DNA of 64,000 bases. It comes from Bacteroides sp. (GTDB lineage Bacteria; Bacteroidota; Bacteroidia; Bacteroidales; Bacteroidaceae). The notes below the pieces were generated by a model, which made no database searches, had not been told where the DNA came from, and saw nothing but the letters and a program-made list of their open reading frames with translations. Location of the stretch: NCBI GenBank assembly GCA_021201335.1, contig JAJQFD010000042.1, forward strand, positions 124,001-188,000, read 5' to 3'. The first letter of the stretch is position 1, and each line of letters begins with the position of its first letter. Positions 19,314 to 28,079 of the stretch are shown here, piece after piece. The position numbers and the translations under genes are program-made.

Positions 19314-20482
19314 TGAGAAGGAAGCTAATAAAAACATCAACCGTACCTATCTCTTTAAATCATTTATTAACAGGGCAATTAAAGTATTTAAATCAACATT
19401 TTGATGTCATTGGTGTATCTTCTAATGGAGAAGATTTAAAAGAAGTTGAGAAAAGGGAGAAAATTAAAATTATAAAGATTGAGATGAGTAGGCATATCGC
19501 TTTATTTAAAGATTGTAAATCATTGTTAGATTTATATTATTTTTTAAAAAAAGAGAAACCATTCATCATTCATTCTATAACTCCTAAAGCAGGTTTGCTA
19601 AGTATGATAGCTGGCAAACTAGCTGGAATTCCTATCAGAATGCATACCTTCACTGGGTTAATATTCCCTTCTCGAACTGGATTTATGCAAAAACTCTTGA
19701 TTGGAACAGATCGTTTATTATGTGCCTGCGCTACACACGTATATCCGGAAGGAGAAGGAGTTAAAAAAGACTTGATGAACTACAATATAACCAAAAAACC
19801 ACTAAAAATTCTGGCAAATGGAAATGTAAATGGTATAGATGTAAATTTCTTTGATCCAACTTTATATAATGATATAGAAAAAAATCTAATCCGATCGGGC
19901 TTGCATATTAATAGTGAAGATTTTGTTTTTGTTTTTATAGGTCGGTTAGTTTCTGATAAAGGAATAAATGAATTAATAGAAGCTTTTAATAAGATGGCCG
20001 AATTTCATACTAAAATTAAATTATTATTAATCGGCCCAATGGAAACAGCGCTAGATCCTTTATTGCCATCAACGATTAAAACGATTGAGATCCATAAACA
20101 AATCATTTCCATTGGCTGGCAATCAGACGTTCGTCCTTACTTTGCCATCTCCGATGCATTAGTCTTCCCCAGTTATAGGGAAGGATTCCCGAATGTTGTT
20201 ATGCAGGCGGGAGCAATGGGTTTACCCGCTATTGTAACTGATATTAATGGTTGTAATGAAATTATCAAGGAAGGTGAAAATGGAATTATAATACCCTCTA
20301 AAAGTAGCAAAGAGTTAAAAGAAAAAATGGAGTTATTATTAACAGATAAAGAACTCTATTCCAACCTGAAATTAAAAGCGCGCGAAATGATAACTTCCCG
20401 TTATGAACAAAAGCTGGTCTGGGAAGCCTTGTTGGCAGAGTATCATTTACTAGAAAAGGAATATGTACAAAAACGTTCTTAA
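19313..20482 (+). CDS. GT4-family glycosyltransferase, probably adding the second sugar
   Basis: 389 residues. N-terminal domain: KTSTVPISLNHLLTGQLKYL and HSITPKAGLLSMIAGKLAGI. C-terminal domain: FIGRLVSDKGINELIEAF and REGFPNVVMQAGAMGLPAIV. In this last motif the second Glu of E-x7-E is replaced by Gln; I recall close Bacteroidetes relatives with the same change, so it does not mean inactivity. It overlaps the phosphoglycosyl transferase gene by 20 bp. That close coupling suggests it acts on the bacillosamine-linked carrier straight after the initiating enzyme (PglA-like step); this is inference from gene order. Confidence 0.84.
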   Translation: MRRKLIKTSTVPISLNHLLTGQLKYLNQHFDVIGVSSNGEDLKEVEKREKIKIIKIEMSRHIALFKDCKSLLDLYYFLKKEKPFIIHSITPKAGLLSMIAGKLAGIPIRMHTFTGLIFPSRTGFMQKLLIGTDRLLCACATHVYPEGEGVKKDLMNYNITKKPLKILANGNVNGIDVNFFDPTLYNDIEKNLIRSGLHINSEDFVFVFIGRLVSDKGINELIEAFNKMAEFHTKIKLLLIGPMETALDPLLPSTIKTIEIHKQIISIGWQSDVRPYFAISDALVFPSYREGFPNVVMQAGAMGLPAIVTDINGCNEIIKEGENGIIIPSKSSKELKEKMELLLTDKELYSNLKLKAREMITSRYEQKLVWEALLAEYHLLEKEYVQKRS

Positions 20483-21068
20483 ATACATATTTGACTTTAT
20501 CATCTCCTTATCGGGTTTCATTATCTTACTGCCCATTTTCTTATTCATCACCCTCTTTCTTCTTTTAGCTAATAGAAGAACCCCTTTTTTCTTACAAAAG
20601 CGGCCTGGGAAAGATGGCAAAATATTCCATGTCATCAAATTTAAGACCATGAATGAAAAAAGAGATACCAATGGGAATTTATTACGGGATGAAGAACGAT
20701 TAACGCCCATTGGAAAATTTATTCGTAAAACATCCTTGGATGAAATCCCTCAACTAATCAATGTGATAAAAGGTGATATGTCATTAGTTGGTCCCCGTCC
20801 ATTATTGGTTGGCTATTTGCCTTTATATAATAAAAAACAGTCTAGAAGACATGAAGTTCGTCCCGGCATAACCGGTTGGGCGCAAATTAACGGACGCAAT
20901 ACAATATCATGGGAAAGAAAATTTGAATTAGATGTATGGTATGTGGATCATCTATCTTTTACATTGGATATGAAAATACTCTTCCTCACAATAAAAAAAG
21001 TATTTATGAGAGAAGGTATATCTTCCACCACTTATGTAACCATGGAACCTTTTAACGGTAATAATTAA
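20463..21068 (+). CDS. PglC-like initiating phosphoglycosyl transferase
   Basis: 201 residues, the short monotopic form. One N-terminal hydrophobic segment (FIISLSGFIILLPIFLFITL) is followed by the catalytic domain: RPGKDGKIFHVIKFKTMN, the Asp-Glu catalytic dyad in KTSLDEIPQLINVIKGDMSL, VGPRPLL and HEVRPGITGWAQINGRNT. The family transfers phospho-sugar from a UDP-sugar to undecaprenyl phosphate on the inner leaflet and starts repeat-unit synthesis. With the PglD- and PglE-like genes next door, UDP-N,N'-diacetylbacillosamine is the likely donor. GC content rises back to the genome level at about this gene, marking the conserved end of the locus. Confidence 0.92.
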   Translation: MYKNVLKYIFDFIISLSGFIILLPIFLFITLFLLLANRRTPFFLQKRPGKDGKIFHVIKFKTMNEKRDTNGNLLRDEERLTPIGKFIRKTSLDEIPQLINVIKGDMSLVGPRPLLVGYLPLYNKKQSRRHEVRPGITGWAQINGRNTISWERKFELDVWYVDHLSFTLDMKILFLTIKKVFMREGISSTTYVTMEPFNGNN

Positions 21069-21074
21069 TCATTT

Positions 21075-21662
21075 ATGTATTTGTACGGTGCCAGCGGTCA
21101 TGCCAAAGTTATTATTGATATCCTCCAGGCTTGCAATGAGCCGATCCAAGGGCTATTCGATGATAATTTAGAGATAAAGACTCTTTTAAATTATCCCGTT
21201 TTATCTCCTGAACAGGTAAAAGGACCCTTAATTATAAGCATTGGCCATAATAAAATAAGAAAAGAAATTGCAGAATCTTTGCGGGTATCTTTTAGTAAAG
21301 CCGTCCATCCTTCTTCCATTCTATCTCCTTATGCAAAAATAGAACGGGGAACAGTAATAATGCAAGGGACTATTTTGCAATCGGATTGTCGCACCGGAAA
21401 GCATTGTATCATTAATTCAGGGTCTTCTATTGATCACGATTGCCTAATAAACGATTATGTACATATAGCTCCCCATGCAACTTTATGCGGAAATGTAACG
21501 ATAGGAGAAGGTACACTTATCGGAGCAGGATCGGTGATTATTCCGGGTATCCATGTCGGGAAATGGAGTATTATAGGAGCCGGATCGGTGGTAACAGAAG
21601 ATATTCCGGATTATGTTATAGCCGTGGGCAATAAATGTAGAGTTATCAAATCAATAAAATGA
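21075..21662 (+). CDS. PglD/NeuD-like sugar N-acetyltransferase
   Basis: 195 residues. A small N-terminal Rossmann-like domain (LYGASGHAKVIIDIL) precedes a left-handed beta-helix made of hexapeptide repeats (IERGTVIMQGTILQSDC, HIAPHATLCGNVTIGEGTLI, GIHVGKWSIIGAGSVVTEDI). The His of INSGSSIDHDC is at the position of the catalytic base in PglD. The expected reaction is acetyl-CoA-dependent acetylation of the 4-amino group to make UDP-N,N'-diacetylbacillosamine. The 4-bp overlap with the aminotransferase gene supports this, because that enzyme makes the 4-amino substrate. Sialic acid O-acetylation (NeuD) is the alternative naming but no sialic acid genes are here. Confidence 0.88.
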   Translation: MYLYGASGHAKVIIDILQACNEPIQGLFDDNLEIKTLLNYPVLSPEQVKGPLIISIGHNKIRKEIAESLRVSFSKAVHPSSILSPYAKIERGTVIMQGTILQSDCRTGKHCIINSGSSIDHDCLINDYVHIAPHATLCGNVTIGEGTLIGAGSVIIPGIHVGKWSIIGAGSVVTEDIPDYVIAVGNKCRVIKSIK

Positions 21663-22816
21663 AAAATCGTATACACCTTTCTCTTGCTCACATGGGCGGA
21701 CATGAACAAAAATTTATAAAAGAGGCATTTGATACTAACTGGGTAGTTCCGTTAGGACCAAACGTAGATGGGTTTGAAAAATCATTGAATCAATATTTAG
21801 CTACCCAAAACTCCCAACTCTCAACTCTCAACTCTCAACCCCATACCGTAGCGTTGAGTTCGGGAACGGCAGCTATTCATTTGGCATTGGTGCTTCTGGG
21901 CGTAAAAACAGGAGATGAAGTAATCTGCCAGAGTTTCACTTTTGCCGCTACAGCCAATCCCATTACCTATGTGGGAGCTAATCCTGTTTTCGTGGATAGT
22001 GAAGACGAAACGTGGAATATGTCTCCTCAAAGATTGAAAGAAGCGATTGAAGACCGACTCCAACAAACCGGGAAACTGCCGAAGGCCATTATTCCGGTTC
22101 ACTTATATGGTATGCCAGCTAAAATGGAAGAAATTCTGGCCATTGCCCATCAGTATAAGATCCCGGTTATAGAAGATGCTGCTGAAGCATTGGGATCAGA
22201 ATATAAAACACAAAAATGTGGAACATTCGGAACCTTTGGGATTCTATCTTTTAATGGAAACAAAATTATCACCACCTCTGGTGGAGGAGCTTTACTATGT
22301 AAAACTCAAGAACAAGCGGCGCGTGCTCTTTTCTATGCAACGCAAGCCAGAGATTGTGCTCCCCATTATCAACACTCACATATTGGCTACAATTACAGGA
22401 TGAGTAATATATGTGCAGGAATAGGATGTGGACAAATGCTTACGCTGGAAGAGCATATAGCCAGAAGGAGAGAAATACATCATTTATATATGGAGTTATT
22501 AAAAGATGTTCCGGGCATTACTGTAAAGCAAAATCCGGATGAAAAATCTAATTCTAATTTTTGGTTAACCTGTATACTGGTAGAACCTGAAAAGGCAGGA
22601 AAAACACGGGAAGACATCCGTATGATGCTGGAATCCGAAAATATTGAATCCCGTCCCTTATGGAAACCGATGCATTTGCAACCCGTTTTTGCCGATGCAC
22701 CTTTTTATGGAAATGGAGTAAGTGATCATTTATTCGAAAAGGGTTTGTGTCTCCCTTCTGGATCATCTTTATCGAATGAAGATATAACAAGAGTTGTTGA
22801 AATAATTAAAAGATAA
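21659..22816 (+). CDS. PglE-like DegT/DnrJ/EryC1/StrS aminotransferase
   Basis: 385 residues, PLP-dependent fold type I. Family blocks: HLSLAHMGGHEQKFIKEAF at the N terminus, VALSSGTAAIHLAL, VIEDAAEALGSEYK, then FNGNKIITTSGGGALL with the PLP-binding lysine of NGNK, and IGYNYRMSNICAGIGCGQM. The start resembles Campylobacter PglE, which converts the 4-keto sugar made by PglF into the 4-amino sugar using glutamate. An insertion of about ten residues (QNSQLSTLNSQPH) between the first helix and VALSSGT is encoded by a 7-bp tandem repeat, listed separately; it looks like an acquired linker and leaves all active-site blocks intact. Confidence 0.9.
   Translation: MKNRIHLSLAHMGGHEQKFIKEAFDTNWVVPLGPNVDGFEKSLNQYLATQNSQLSTLNSQPHTVALSSGTAAIHLALVLLGVKTGDEVICQSFTFAATANPITYVGANPVFVDSEDETWNMSPQRLKEAIEDRLQQTGKLPKAIIPVHLYGMPAKMEEILAIAHQYKIPVIEDAAEALGSEYKTQKCGTFGTFGILSFNGNKIITTSGGGALLCKTQEQAARALFYATQARDCAPHYQHSHIGYNYRMSNICAGIGCGQMLTLEEHIARRREIHHLYMELLKDVPGITVKQNPDEKSNSNFWLTCILVEPEKAGKTREDIRMMLESENIESRPLWKPMHLQPVFADAPFYGNGVSDHLFEKGLCLPSGSSLSNEDITRVVEIIKR
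21809..21840 (+). repeat. Tandem 7-bp repeat (AACTCTC) inside the PglE-like gene
   Basis: One imperfect unit (AACTCCC, 21809-21815) and three perfect units of AACTCTC (21816-21836) are followed by a partial unit. The unit is not a multiple of three, so gain or loss of one copy would shift the frame of the aminotransferase gene. In the present state the frame is open. Confidence 0.85.
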
Positions 22817-22840
22817 AATACAATTTATTAGTAAGCCAAA

Positions 22841-23635
22841 ATGAAATACAGTACACTGATAGCCTTATCAATCTTTCTATTTTTAATGACTGCTTGCAGT
22901 TCTTATAAGCAAATCCCTTATCTTCAGAAATCTGAAGATACCGATGAAAAATTTCAGTCCCAGGTTCCCAATTTATACAAGGTAAAAATCATGCCGGATG
23001 ACTTACTTACCATTGTAGTAAGTAGTTCAGTGCCGGAATTAGCCGCGCCATTTAATTTAATGGTACCCACACCAAGCTCTGCGAGTAATTCTTCGACCAG
23101 TTCAGGAAACCTGTATACCTATTTAGTCGATGCTCAAGGCTATATTCACTTTCCCATATTAGGAAAAATGAAGCTGGGAGGATTAACCAAAGGAGAGGCA
23201 GAATATGCCATTAAACAACGATTAACCTCCTATTTAAATGAAGAGCCAATAGTGGATATTCGAATTGTCAATTATAAAATCACTGTAACAGGAGAAGTAA
23301 CCAATCCTAATAGGTTTACCATCCCCAATGAAAAGATAAATATTTTAGAGGCATTGGCCATGGCAGGAGATATGACCATTTATGGACGACGAGACAATGT
23401 TCAGATATTCCGAAAAGACATGCATGGAAAGGATGAAATCATTGAAGTAAATCTGAATGATGCGGAATTGCTGCTATCTCCCCATTATTATCTGCAACAG
23501 AATGACATTCTATATGTTACCCCCAACAAAACAAAAGCGAAAAATGCAGGTGTAAGTACAAGCACGACGATATGGATTTCAGTAACCTCTATTTTGGTTT
23601 CGCTAACCAGTCTGCTTGTGAATATCCTGAAATAA
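22841..23635 (+). CDS. wza: Polysaccharide export lipoprotein (Wza/BexD family)
   Basis: 264 residues. Lipoprotein signal with lipobox FLMTAC and Cys19 as the modified residue. The mature part has the Poly_export domain (LYKVKIMPDDLLTIVVSS through YLVDAQGYIHFPILGKMKLG) and one SLBB-like domain (ITVTGEVTNPNRFTIPNEKI). The C terminus ends in a hydrophobic segment (TIWISVTSILVSLTSLLVNI), as is common for Bacteroidetes members, which may replace the amphipathic pore helix of E. coli Wza. It should form the outer-membrane export channel for the polymer. 24 bp separate it from the wzc-like gene, its direct partner. Confidence 0.92.
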   Translation: MKYSTLIALSIFLFLMTACSSYKQIPYLQKSEDTDEKFQSQVPNLYKVKIMPDDLLTIVVSSSVPELAAPFNLMVPTPSSASNSSTSSGNLYTYLVDAQGYIHFPILGKMKLGGLTKGEAEYAIKQRLTSYLNEEPIVDIRIVNYKITVTGEVTNPNRFTIPNEKINILEALAMAGDMTIYGRRDNVQIFRKDMHGKDEIIEVNLNDAELLLSPHYYLQQNDILYVTPNKTKAKNAGVSTSTTIWISVTSILVSLTSLLVNILK

Positions 23636-23659
23636 TAAAAGATTAGAATACCGAATAAA

Positions 23660-26032
23660 ATGATGAACGAATTCGACAAGAACAACGAATGGGATGGAGA
23701 AGAGAGTAACCCAATCGACTGGATGGGTATTTTTTCGTATGTTTTTTCTTTTTGGCCCTGGTTTATAGCTTCCATCGTTATCTGCGCATTAGCTGCTTTT
23801 TTTTACTTGAAATATACACCCCCAGTTTATAACATAACGGCTACGGTAATGATCAAAGATGCACAAAAAGGAGGTAATGCCACCTCGGAACTGAGTGCTT
23901 TTGAAAATATGGGATTATTCACCACTAACTCAAATTTTGATAATGAGGTGGAAGTGATGAAATCCAGGTCCTTGTTAAAACAAGTGGTATATGAAATGAA
24001 AGCTTACGCGACCTATACTCTAAAGGATGGATTCAATACCTATGATCTATATGGAAATAGTCCGGTATTAGTCGAGATGACAGCGGGAGACAATGATTTA
24101 TTGAAAGGAATACTTGAACTGGATCTCTCTTTCCAACATGATTCTTTATTAACCATTGCAGGTAAGTACCATGATGGCATGGAAATCACCTTCCACGGGG
24201 AAGTCAAAACATTTCCTTCTATTTTGGAGACACCTGCTGGTAATTTATCATTTTCACGGGTTCCCGGTAAGTTACCGACAGTAGGAAAAACTATTCATGT
24301 TGCCTTACAGCCAGCCATGGCGATTGCTAAAAGCTGCTATGGACGACTGAGTATAGGACCGACTACCAAAGCAACTTCGGTGGCACGCCTCACATTTAAG
24401 GATACCCATAAAAGACGGGGAGAAGACTTTCTGAACAAACTAATTGAAATGTATAATCGCTTTACCAACAGCGACAAGAATCTGATAGGACAACAAACCG
24501 AAAAGTTTATCAACGAACGTATTGCTATTATATCCGGTGAACTGGGAGATAAAGAAAAAGAACTGGAAAACTTTAAAAGCCAGTCCGGATTGACGAATCT
24601 GGAGCAGGTATCCAGTGGCTACCTGAGAGAAAGCGCCGAATATCAGCAAAAGATGACAGAGAACAATATCCAAATTAACCTGGTTACTTCTTTGAAAGAT
24701 TTTGTGGAAAATCCCCAGAACAAAGATGTAGTGATCCCGGCAAATATCGGGCTAACAGATAATATGCTTGCCGGACTTATAAATAGTTACAACGAACAAA
24801 TTTTGGAGCGAAAACGGTTAATGCAGGTGTCAACCCCCTCTAATCCGGAAATTCTCAAGAGGAATGCCCAAATAGAGGGAACGCTTTCAAATATTAAAGG
24901 ATCTATTTATTCTGTATTGGATGGATTAAGGATTACCCAACGGGATTTAAAAATACAAGCAGGTAAGTTCACGCATTTAATCTCTACAGCTCCCACTCAA
25001 GAGCGTATTTTAACCGATATTACCCGGCAACAGGAAATTAAATCCGGTCTTTACCTAATGTTACTTCAAAAAAGAGAAGAGAATTCTATGGCTATGGCAG
25101 CAACTATTGATAACGCAAGAGTTATTGATCCTGCGATGGCGGATGGTGCACCGATATCCCCCAAACGTAATACCATTTTATTGGCTGCATTTATTCTGGG
25201 AATTACGATTCCCGGCATTTTTCTTTATCTGAAACATTTGTTTATGTACAAAGTAGATACAAGTGAAGAAGTAAAAAAACTAACTTCCATGCCGGTATTG
25301 AATGATATTCCATTATCTTCCCTAAAAACACTGATTGTAGTTAAACCCAATGAAAATACACAAATGACGGAAGCTTTCCGGGATCTTCGTACAAATCTGC
25401 AATTTATGTTGGGAGATAGTGAAAAGAAGATCATTATGGTAACATCCACCCGACCGGAAGAAGGGAAAACATTTATTGCCTCTAATACAGCGATCAGTTT
25501 GGCTTTATTAGATAAAAAAGTGCTGGTGATTGGTTTAGATATACGAAAACCCCGGTTAGCAGAGAGTTTTTCACTACCGGATCAAAAAGAAGGAATTACA
25601 TCTTATCTTTCCGGAAGAGTAAAAGACATATCTTCATTAATTATTAAAACAGAGATAGCACCTTCGCTATTTTTGTTACCAGCCGGGCAAGTTCCACCCA
25701 ATCCAGCGGAATTACTGGCAAGCCCTCGACTGGATGAAGCTTTACAGGAATTAAAGAAAGAGTATGATTACATTGTTATTGATACGGCGCCGGTTGGAGT
25801 CGTGGCGGATACACTCATACTCGGACGTATAGCAGATATGACTTTATATGTTTGTCGCTCCGCATTTACACATAAAAAAGAAATCAGTTCGGCAGATTCA
25901 CTTTACCGTGAAAGAAAGCTGAAGAATATGTGTTTACTGGTAAATGGGGTAAAATGGCAAACCAAACGTTATGGTAATTATGGGAATAAATACGGATATG
26001 AATACGGGCAATACGGATATGAAAATAAATAA
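23660..26032 (+). CDS. wzc: Wzc-type chain-length determinant and BY-kinase
   Basis: 790 residues. The N-terminal Wzz domain has a first membrane helix near 30-50 (FIASIVICALAAFFYLKY), a long periplasmic coiled-coil part, and a second helix near 505-525 (TILLAAFILGITIPGIFLYL). The cytosolic tyrosine-kinase domain follows: Walker A TSTRPEEGKTFIASN (about 595-610), Walker A' VLVIGLDIRKPRLA and Walker B YIVIDTAPVGVVAD. The C terminus is a tyrosine cluster (YGNYGNKYGYEYGQYGYENK), the expected autophosphorylation tail. It controls polymer length and drives export together with Wza. This is the last clear capsule enzyme; a YjbH-like cassette starts 44 bp later without a terminator, so the transcript probably continues. 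Confidence 0.93.
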   Translation: MMNEFDKNNEWDGEESNPIDWMGIFSYVFSFWPWFIASIVICALAAFFYLKYTPPVYNITATVMIKDAQKGGNATSELSAFENMGLFTTNSNFDNEVEVMKSRSLLKQVVYEMKAYATYTLKDGFNTYDLYGNSPVLVEMTAGDNDLLKGILELDLSFQHDSLLTIAGKYHDGMEITFHGEVKTFPSILETPAGNLSFSRVPGKLPTVGKTIHVALQPAMAIAKSCYGRLSIGPTTKATSVARLTFKDTHKRRGEDFLNKLIEMYNRFTNSDKNLIGQQTEKFINERIAIISGELGDKEKELENFKSQSGLTNLEQVSSGYLRESAEYQQKMTENNIQINLVTSLKDFVENPQNKDVVIPANIGLTDNMLAGLINSYNEQILERKRLMQVSTPSNPEILKRNAQIEGTLSNIKGSIYSVLDGLRITQRDLKIQAGKFTHLISTAPTQERILTDITRQQEIKSGLYLMLLQKREENSMAMAATIDNARVIDPAMADGAPISPKRNTILLAAFILGITIPGIFLYLKHLFMYKVDTSEEVKKLTSMPVLNDIPLSSLKTLIVVKPNENTQMTEAFRDLRTNLQFMLGDSEKKIIMVTSTRPEEGKTFIASNTAISLALLDKKVLVIGLDIRKPRLAESFSLPDQKEGITSYLSGRVKDISSLIIKTEIAPSLFLLPAGQVPPNPAELLASPRLDEALQELKKEYDYIVIDTAPVGVVADTLILGRIADMTLYVCRSAFTHKKEISSADSLYRERKLKNMCLLVNGVKWQTKRYGNYGNKYGYEYGQYGYENK

Positions 26033-26076
26033 GTGAAAACCCACTGAACAGAAGATAAAAAACAAAGATAGCCCCT

Positions 26077-26785
26077 ATGAAACAACGATTCATTCTTTTC
26101 ATCATTCTGGTTGTTCAGTTTACGTTCCTTCAGGCACAATACAGTATCGGTATGACCGGACAGTTGAATATTCCCACGGCCGATATGCAGGAAACCGGAA
26201 CATTTTTAGGAGGAGGTAATTTTCTTCCTCAAGAAATCACTTCAAGTGATATCATTACTTACAACACCTGGAATTATTTTGTGAATATGACCTTTTTTTT
26301 CCTTTCTGGAGCTAAATTACAGATGTACCTTATTAAAGACAGGTCATATGGTAGATGAATCAAAATTCAACAATCAGGATCGTGCTTTCTCTGCTAAAAT
26401 CCGTTTCCTGAAAGAGAGTAAATACTTACCGGCTATAGCTATAGGAACAGACGATCCAGATGAAAATAATAATATGAATGTGGCTGCTTTATACGGCGTT
26501 ATGACTAAAAATTTGCTGCCCAGCGAAAAGGGTCATCAATTAGCTCTTACACTCGGATACTATCATCCTTTAAATAGTTTTTCACAGAAAGAAGGAGTGT
26601 TTGGGGGAATTCGTTATACACCCGCATTCTTCAAGCCTCTCTCTGTCATGGCAGAATATGATTCACAAGGATTTAATATAGGTGCTGCCGCCAAAGTGTG
26701 GAAACATCTATCTCTGCATGCTTTTACACGAGAATTTACCTGTATATCCTTTGGAATACGCTATGAATACACACTAATTCATTAA
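26077..26785 (+). CDS. YjbH-like protein, N-terminal half (cassette A, gene 1), frameshifted
   Basis: Signal peptide (MKQRFILFIILVVQFTFLQA) followed by YSIGMTGQLNIPTADMQETG, the characteristic opening of the YjbH/GfcD outer-membrane family. The frame breaks in a T8 run (26293-26300); with T7 the sequence reads FFSFLELNYRCTLLKTG and continues through DRAFSAKIRFLKESKYLPAI to 26785. The intact paralogue at 31170-31877 shows the same sequence path (IFSILEINYRCTLLKTGYM), which proves the correction. Full length would be 235 residues, as in the paralogue. E. coli YjbH and GfcD are single proteins of about 700 residues involved in exopolysaccharide and group 4 capsule production. Here the same region is split over two genes. 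Confidence 0.8.
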
Positions 26786-26789
26786 AGCC

Positions 26790-28004
26790 ATGAAAAGAAC
26801 ATTTACTTCTTTATGTATGCTGATGTGTGTATATATTGCTGCGCATACGCAAGTTGCAGAAAAACTCAGAGAATTGGGATTAGAAAATATCCGCCTGAGA
26901 GAAAATGAGAGTGTTATTACTGTCGCTTTTGAAGACAATGTGCATCGGGGAACTTACCGCGGAATCGGCAAAGCTATCGAAACCGGAATAAATGAAATAC
27001 AAAGAGGATCTCTTGAAATGATGGTTCTGGATAACCAGATACCACAACTATGTATTACCCTTCCGGAAGAAATTATAACAGCCTACAAGAATGGAGAAAT
27101 AAATCTCCGGGATGTTTATGCTCAAATGCAAATAACAACTTCAACGGATGAAATTGTTCAAAAATTAAAAGATACAGAGGTTATCAATACTTCCCGATGG
27201 AAAACCGATATCGTACTCTATCCGGAAGTAAAACTGGAAAATTTCAGATTGGATAGGATCTACAATTACCAGGTTAATCTTTCTCCTGCTATACAAACTT
27301 CCCCCTGGCAAGGAGCTTTGTTTACAGCACAGGTGATATTTCCCATAGCGACCAATATGAGAGGAGAGCCGAAACGAATACGCCCAGGAGTAATTGCTCT
27401 CTCACAAGATGTAAGATTTAAAAAGAATTTTCTGGGAAGAATTACTATGGGTAATTTCACTGACAACCGAATTGGAGCACAAGCAGAATTGAAATACCGC
27501 TCAAACAATGGTAGAATTGAAGTAGGCGGAGTAGTTGGAAGCACGGGATATTCTGAAATTAACAGTGAAGACGGTTGGTATATCGGCAAAAAGCAGCGCA
27601 TCAACGGAATGTTAAAAGGAACTTTGTATGAACCACGATTTAATCTGGAAATGAGTTTACAGGCTGGACGATATATATACGGAGATTACGGAGTACGGGG
27701 AGATTGTACCAGGCATTTTGGCGAATTTGCCATCGGTGTATATGGTATGTTTGTGGAAGGTGAGCTAAACGGAGGATTCAATTTTACCATTCCCCTCCGT
27801 GGAAAAACCTGGAAAAGAAATCGCATGGTCAGAATCAAACCAGCTGATTACTTTGCTGCAGAATACAGTAGAGAGCCTTACGGCAAATATATCAACGAAA
27901 AAATGGGACGTACGTATGACACACGTCCCGACGAGAACCAAAGCAGTAGATTTTACCAACCGGATTATATTCGCTATTTCTTGATAAAAGAAGCGAAAGA
28001 ATAA
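26790..28004 (+). CDS. YjbH-like protein, C-terminal half (cassette A, gene 2)
   Basis: 404 residues with a signal peptide (MKRTFTSLCMLMCVYIAAHT). The first part (LRELGLENIRLRENESVITV, YRGIGKAIETGINEI) is the small periplasmic-looking domain of YjbH proteins. From about 155 on there are alternating beta strands with YNYQVNLSPAIQTSPWQGAL and LEMSLQAGRYIYGDYGVRGD, ending in the YjbH-type barrel closure (HFGEFAIGVYG, FNFTIPLRG). It should sit in the outer membrane with the product of the preceding gene (gap 4 bp). It aligns over its whole length with 31883-33094. A link to export of the polymer made by the upstream operon is inferred from position and from the E. coli precedent. Confidence 0.78.
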   Translation: MKRTFTSLCMLMCVYIAAHTQVAEKLRELGLENIRLRENESVITVAFEDNVHRGTYRGIGKAIETGINEIQRGSLEMMVLDNQIPQLCITLPEEIITAYKNGEINLRDVYAQMQITTSTDEIVQKLKDTEVINTSRWKTDIVLYPEVKLENFRLDRIYNYQVNLSPAIQTSPWQGALFTAQVIFPIATNMRGEPKRIRPGVIALSQDVRFKKNFLGRITMGNFTDNRIGAQAELKYRSNNGRIEVGGVVGSTGYSEINSEDGWYIGKKQRINGMLKGTLYEPRFNLEMSLQAGRYIYGDYGVRGDCTRHFGEFAIGVYGMFVEGELNGGFNFTIPLRGKTWKRNRMVRIKPADYFAAEYSREPYGKYINEKMGRTYDTRPDENQSSRFYQPDYIRYFLIKEAKE

Positions 28005-28079
28005 GTAGCTTTACGTCCTGTTAACATAAAAATAAATTACTCAAATTATATGAAAGGTTTCACTCATTTGGTTTTAATT

